From NCBI GenBank assembly GCA_030544235.1, contig CM060472.1:17605654-17669653 (forward strand): a DNA stretch of 64,000 nt. The letters are read 5' to 3'. Positions within the stretch are counted from its first letter, which is position 1. Each line of letters starts with the position of its first letter. Below, piece by piece: positions 59,401 to 64,000 of the stretch. The notes below the pieces were generated by a model that saw only the letters and a program-made list of their open reading frames with translations, had not been told where the DNA came from and ran no database searches. The translations under genes and the position numbers were made by a program. This DNA is from Lepturacanthus savala (lineage: Eukaryota; Chordata; Actinopteri; Scombriformes; Trichiuridae).

Positions 59401-60301
59401 CCTCACTTTCTTTACCATTGCACCGAGGGCACATAAATGGCGACAAGAATTTGAGGTTTCTGGTCCACATAAGCCTCCTGAAACCAGACATTTTGAAAAA
59501 CCCTGGACTCAGTTAAAAAAACTCCAGTCTCAGGAGCCCACAACTATGGTTATGTGTAAGTAATATATGGTTTACAAAAATACATGTGGACTAGGCCTCA
59601 GTCTAACACCAGAACACGCTACACAAACTTACCAACAAATACACCTTTTTTTCTTTTTTTTAAATTTGGACATATTCCCTCCCAGCTGTAGGTCACCCAC
59701 GACGTCATGCCAGCAGCTTCCTGTGTTGTGCTGAAACGGCTGCAGTTTAAACGAGGCCTTTAAAACCCCGCAGACACTCCAGAGACCAGCAGGCACACCG
59801 ACAGACGGAGACGGCGGAGCTGATGTATTGATCCTGAGCTCAGAGCAGACGGGGGGAATCGTCCCTCTACAGCTGTACAAGGTGCCTGGATACAAGAGGC
59901 CATACTTAACTGCAGGGTCCAGGACGCTGCTCTGGTCTGTGATATCACAGGTGAAGTGCAGGAACGGAGCCGGGGCTGCACAAACATGTGTGTGCGCTCA
60001 CCCTGTTTGCTTACTCAGGCTGAAACGGTCATGTTAGAAGTATGTTCAGACATAAAAACAAAAGGCAGAGCCAGTGTTCATCAGAATCCACCAGAGAGAC
60101 TCAACAACCGAGTCTGCAACAAAGACATGTCTACTATGAGATGTCTTTGTGTAAAAATTCACCAGAATGCCAGACATATGTGGACATGGGCAGTTAAAAG
60201 AAGTTCTTTATGTGATGTTATTAAGCAATTTCAAATATGTTTTGTCATTTTTCCGACAACTTATGTTCATTTCTGTTATTATTTAAGAAAACAATAGAAA
60301 G

Positions 60302-60552
60302 CAATAGGCTCTTTTATATTACTAATCCACTAATAGGAGTCACAGACCTGAGAAAGGGGGCGGGCCTAGACAGTCTCCACTAACCGATTTCATTGGCTCA
60401 TGAAATCCATCAGCAACATACCAAAAATCATTAAGGAGCAATGAAGCAAAAGTTTTTGGAGACTATTTGCACCTGTGCTCTGGTTAGGCCACGCCCCCTT
60501 TCTCATGTATGTGACTCCTGTTGGTCCGTTACTCATATAAAAGGGCCTCTTG
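60302..60552. mobile_element. MITE with about 70-bp terminal inverted repeats
   Basis: Left end CAATAGGCTCTTTTATATTA and, on the other strand, right end CAAGAGGCCCTTTTATATGA match, and the match continues inward through AGGAGTCACA and TGAGAAAGGGGGCG for about 70 bases at roughly 80 percent identity. The 110-base core has no open frame. No clear target-site duplication was found. This is a non-autonomous DNA transposon of unassigned superfamily. Confidence 0.7.
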
Positions 60553-61410
60553 TTGTCCTGGGATCTGTTTGGCTCTTTGATGCTGCAGCCACATCACCAG
60601 GATTTTATTTTTAGATGGGCTTGACCAAATTTGGCTGGGTGTGAGGAATCGTCTTGTGTATTTGACGCTTAAAAAGAAAAAGATTCTTTTTTTTTCAATG
60701 AAAGGTTAAAGTATGGTCCTGGCCAGAATTGGGTGGGTCTAGGCCTGTCAGGCCTACTCATAAAGCTGTGCCAGTGATGCTGTAACACGTCAAAGTTTAA
60801 ATCTGGTGTGAAGCGTCCGACCTTCACTTTGTTTTAAGACAAATATATTTGTGTTTTAACAACCAAAATCACCTGAAGATATTTCACATCTCCTCTGCAG
60901 CCCAGCTGACATCTACCTTTATATTTCCGATGGTTTTATATGAAAACTGGCAAATTCTCACATCTAAGAAGCTGGAAGTTTTTGGCATGATTTTACCTGA
61001 AAAATGACGAAATAATACACTTAGGATTGTCGACAGAAATAGTTTCTGATTAAGTTGATCAAACACTGCAGCTCTGATTTCTTCTCTTCTTTCCATGAAG
61101 ATAAATCTGAGTCTGAGGTGATAGATCAGGAAGAAATAAGACATGACTACATGAATTAGAGAGATTAGATTTAGATACCGATTCCCTGTGAGACTCTGCG
61201 ACTGTGTGTGTGTGTGGAGGTTAAGCAGGCGAGACCAGAGTGTTATCGAGTGCAGCAGAGTGAAAGACTTGCATCGGATCAGGAGAAAGGTCAGAGATGC
61301 TCTGACTGACACTGTTCAGCAACAACAAACATCATTAAACTAACTCAACTTCACGTCTGTTATATCAGCTGACTTTACAGGCCCCATAAAACTCTGATTA
61401 ACTAAACTCT

Positions 61411-61413
<3 letters not shown>
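60553..61413. other. No gene seen
   Basis: Unique AT-rich sequence. A 142-codon minus frame at 60884-61312 is not recognisable and lacks splice support. Confidence 0.4.

Positions 61414-61478
<65 letters not shown>
61414..61478. repeat. (TA)n microsatellite
   Basis: About 32 TA units ending TATGTAGGCTATATAT. Confidence 0.93.
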
Positions 61479-61480
<2 letters not shown>

Positions 61481-61839
61481 GGCTATATATTTATTTTTAC
61501 AGCAAATTGAATTACAATCTATTACAATCTATTTTTTTCTCTTCCTTCCATATTCAGTTCATCCAATCAGCTTCATTAATAATAAATCACTAAACAAAAA
61601 GCTTTGCCCACTTTCTTCTGGTCCAATTAAATGTGAGGATTTCACTTAAATTGTCTTGTAAGTGTCACAGGACCTTTAGGAACTTTAATAGGCTTAATTA
61701 ATCATGTCAACACGTCTGTTTTAAACTGATCTCCTATTTTTTAATAGCTTTACGCAGACAGAAAGAAACAGATAACATAAAGATCTGAAACGCGGCATAA
61801 TAAACTAAAACTGTTGAAATAATGAGTTTTTTACGGCCG

Positions 61840-62060
61840 TGGTCGACGTCTCTGTGCTTCCTCTCACCCACTCAGCCCCCCGAGCTGAAACAGGCTTGTA
61901 TTGAGTGTCCTGCGGCCACATTGACAGGCAGTATTAAAAGCCGGTAGGTGGTCTTTCACTGTCACTGGGCAGAAGCCCCTCGTCACAGCACATTAATTAT
62001 ACTCTCGCCAGCTCAAACAAGCCCGGCCTGCTCATGCATGGAGCCGGATTAAGAACAAAG
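61840..62060. other. Candidate conserved non-coding element
   Basis: Repeat-free: GCTGAAACAGGCTTGTATTG, CACATTGACAGGCAGTATTA (TTGACAGG TALE-type site), CACATTAATTATACTCTCGC. Confidence 0.45.
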
Positions 62061-62969
62061 TGAAGTGTGTGTTGTGAGTTGTTGTTCAGCTCGGAGCTGC
62101 TGCAGACGTGGCTGTGACTGCAGAGGAACAAAGGAGCAGCCACTGTTTAAAAAGCTGAAAATGAGCCGCATCAACATTTCTCTACACCTTGGGATGATTG
62201 TCGATAATTGGGGCTGCAAAAAACATGCCTTTTTATTAAGGTGAGACACTACAGATGAAGAGGGTAAGATTTCTGAAAATGTTGATTCCTATTGCATTAT
62301 ATTATCATCTAAATAAATACGCACTAATTTGCAAACATTTCCGGAGCAGAGATGTGCACGATTAGATAAAACAGGTTCATTTAATTTTGAGGCATTAATT
62401 AATTTGCCAAAATCTTCAGAATATATCAGGAATGTCAGAGTAAAGTTTGTGTCAGAAAACGTGTCAGAAATCGACAGCAGCCAATTAGATTCAGGTTAAC
62501 CCTCGTTCGTACTGTTCCTGATTGGCTGCCGACATAAAGGATACAACCATATTTGGACGTGACAACTGCAGGGGAAAAAAGAAATCACCTTCGCTGTGGT
62601 GACGACCACGCTGGTGGTGCTGCGTTAAACAGCTGATGCTGCCAGCTGCGGAGAAATCTAAACACTAACAGCATCAACTAAGTGAAGCCGCAGAAACACT
62701 GAAGGTGGATTTTAATGTTCGTTTTCTGACGCAACACCTGATAAAGAAGCAACAGCGCGACATCCTGAACTGATCAGAAGTAGCAGCAGAAAGTTGCTGC
62801 TGTGTCTTGAATTAAGTCTGTTATTGAGTGAAATAAAATGTCAGTGAGTGTTTCTGTCAACCACCCCACGATGTGCAGACATGTGTATGCACAAATTTTG
62901 GCGTGTGTACCTGTGCTTGTACATACAGGTGTGTGTGTGTGTTAAATACAGGTAGATCATCCATGTTTG

Positions 62970-63210
62970 CCTGGTTTGTCACCACGGCGCACTCCCTCCG
63001 CTCTGACCCGGACATGAACCCTGTTGCCCTTGCGATCCATACGTATCATTTACCCGCCGCCCTCCCCGCCGTCTCGCCCGACGCACGGAGGCGTGAAACA
63101 CCTCGTAATGCTCAATCACAGCAGGGCACGGCGTGCTAGGAGCCATCCGGAGTGACAGCACAGGGCCGGCTGAGGGAAGAAATGCCACATCGCCCTCAGG
63201 GAGTAAGAGA
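62970..63210. other. Candidate conserved non-coding element
   Basis: CpG-rich unique block with GATCCATACGTATCATTTAC, CACCTCGTAATGCTCAATCA and GGCACGGCGTGCTAGGAG. No splice or domain evidence for coding. Confidence 0.42.
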
Positions 63211-63240
63211 GATGGGGGGGGGGACTGCTGCATATGTGTG

Positions 63241-63510
63241 ATGGCTGCGACTAACCATTAATCCATTGATTATTGAAACCATTAATCAGTCAGTGGTTTG
63301 GTTCATCAAACTTCTCGCATGGTTTCATTTGGATAAATGTCCCAATGATCCCATATTTCAACAAAAATCAAAGATTAGAGAAAAACTATGTTATTGATTC
63401 AGAAATTTCTTCCAATTAATCCCGTCAGGACCCCTCAAATTAATTTGCTGACCCTTTGGAGGGAAGCATGAAGAACCTGTTAGAGCTGCAACTAACAACT
63501 GTTGTGGACG
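63241..63510 (+). mobile_element. GAGCTGCAAC-ended MITE fragments
   Basis: ATGGCTGCGACTAACCATTA followed by TTGATTATTGAAACCATTAA matches one end of the family, and a second end-like sequence TAGAGCTGCAACTAACAACT is at 63481. The stretch between is only partly similar, so this may be two fragments rather than one element. Confidence 0.42.
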
Positions 63511-64000
63511 GATCTGTTCAAACTGCTTTATTGCAGCAGGGACGACCCAAAGTTCATTATTTTGACTTAATACAGCTAAAAATACAAAGACGCCTCTATA
63601 TATCATTAGAGTAAAACACAGATTTCAGAGAGAGGTTGATTTTTTTTTTTTTCGTCCTGGAAGCTGGAAGATCTATATTCCTGCAGAGCAGAGCTGGGAT
63701 TCACAAGTACAGAAACATTAAAGCAACAAGGAGAAAAAGGAGGAGGGAGAGAGAAGATGGAGAGAAAAGATGAAGAGAGACGCAACAGACGGAAGTCACA
63801 CTTGTGAAGTTGGAGGTGTGAACGAAAAAGACTCGATCATGTTTTAAAGGCAGCTGCTGTTTCTTTTCTGGAACAGCCTGGGTCTGTTTTTAGATCAGGT
63901 CAGACACTTTATTTGTCTTAGAGTGCATACAATCAAATTCCAATACACTAGACTAGATTCCTCAATTAATCCAATCGGATTGGTTTTATAGTCAATTAAG
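63511..64000. other. No gene seen
   Basis: Poly-T at 63640-63652 and a GGAGAGAGAAGATGG-type purine tract at 63730-63785. Otherwise AT-rich. Confidence 0.42.

Overview
The window looks like gene-poor nuclear DNA from a teleost fish, most likely a percomorph. The evidence is the type of repeat: tRNA-headed SINEs, several short non-autonomous DNA transposons, degenerate Tc1-like elements, a chromodomain Ty3/gypsy fragment with its 3' LTR, and many long CA/GT, TA and other simple repeats. No bacterial, phage, plasmid or organellar feature was seen, and no CRISPR array, rRNA gene or functional tRNA gene. Most long open frames are repeat-encoded or chance readings of AT-rich DNA.

Only one stretch supports a host protein-coding gene. 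On the minus strand at 25212-25394 there is an exon with a polypyrimidine tract and CAG acceptor, a start codon, 56 in-frame codons and a GTAAGT donor in phase 0. A CpG-rich region at about 28940-29570 lies upstream on the same strand, with candidate 5' UTR exon ends at 29111 and 29321. I read this as the promoter and first exons of a gene whose remaining exons lie beyond a very long intron, towards or past position 1. I do not recognise the protein. Everything to the right of about 29.6 kb would then be 5' flank, and everything left of 25.2 kb would be intron or gene desert.

The rest is a mix of two kinds of DNA. The first is a series of unique, CpG-bearing blocks rich in homeodomain-type TAAT motifs that look like conserved non-coding enhancers (about 6.4, 10.1, 15.1, 22.2, 37.0, 38.4, 43.4, 45.4-46.0, 47.3-47.8, 49.0, 51.6-52.0, 54.8, 58.3, 61.9 and 63.1 kb). 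This pattern is typical of developmental regulator loci, but it was judged by eye without alignment. The second is repeats: five copies of one SINE family; at least six fragments of a GAGCTGCAAC-ended MITE; four fragments of an AAGTACTC/CCACTG-ended element; two Tc1-like relics; one hAT-like MITE nested in another repeat; one 250-bp MITE with long inverted ends; one gypsy fragment sitting inside a minisatellite; LINE 3' tails; and many micro- and minisatellites.

The most interesting observations are an inverted copy of a SINE together with 113 bp of exactly identical flank (11.2 kb and 18.5 kb), a diverged pair of CRE-plus-TAAT elements near the candidate promoter (28.0 and 28.9 kb), and the orphan coding exon. 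I found no previously undescribed multi-gene system.
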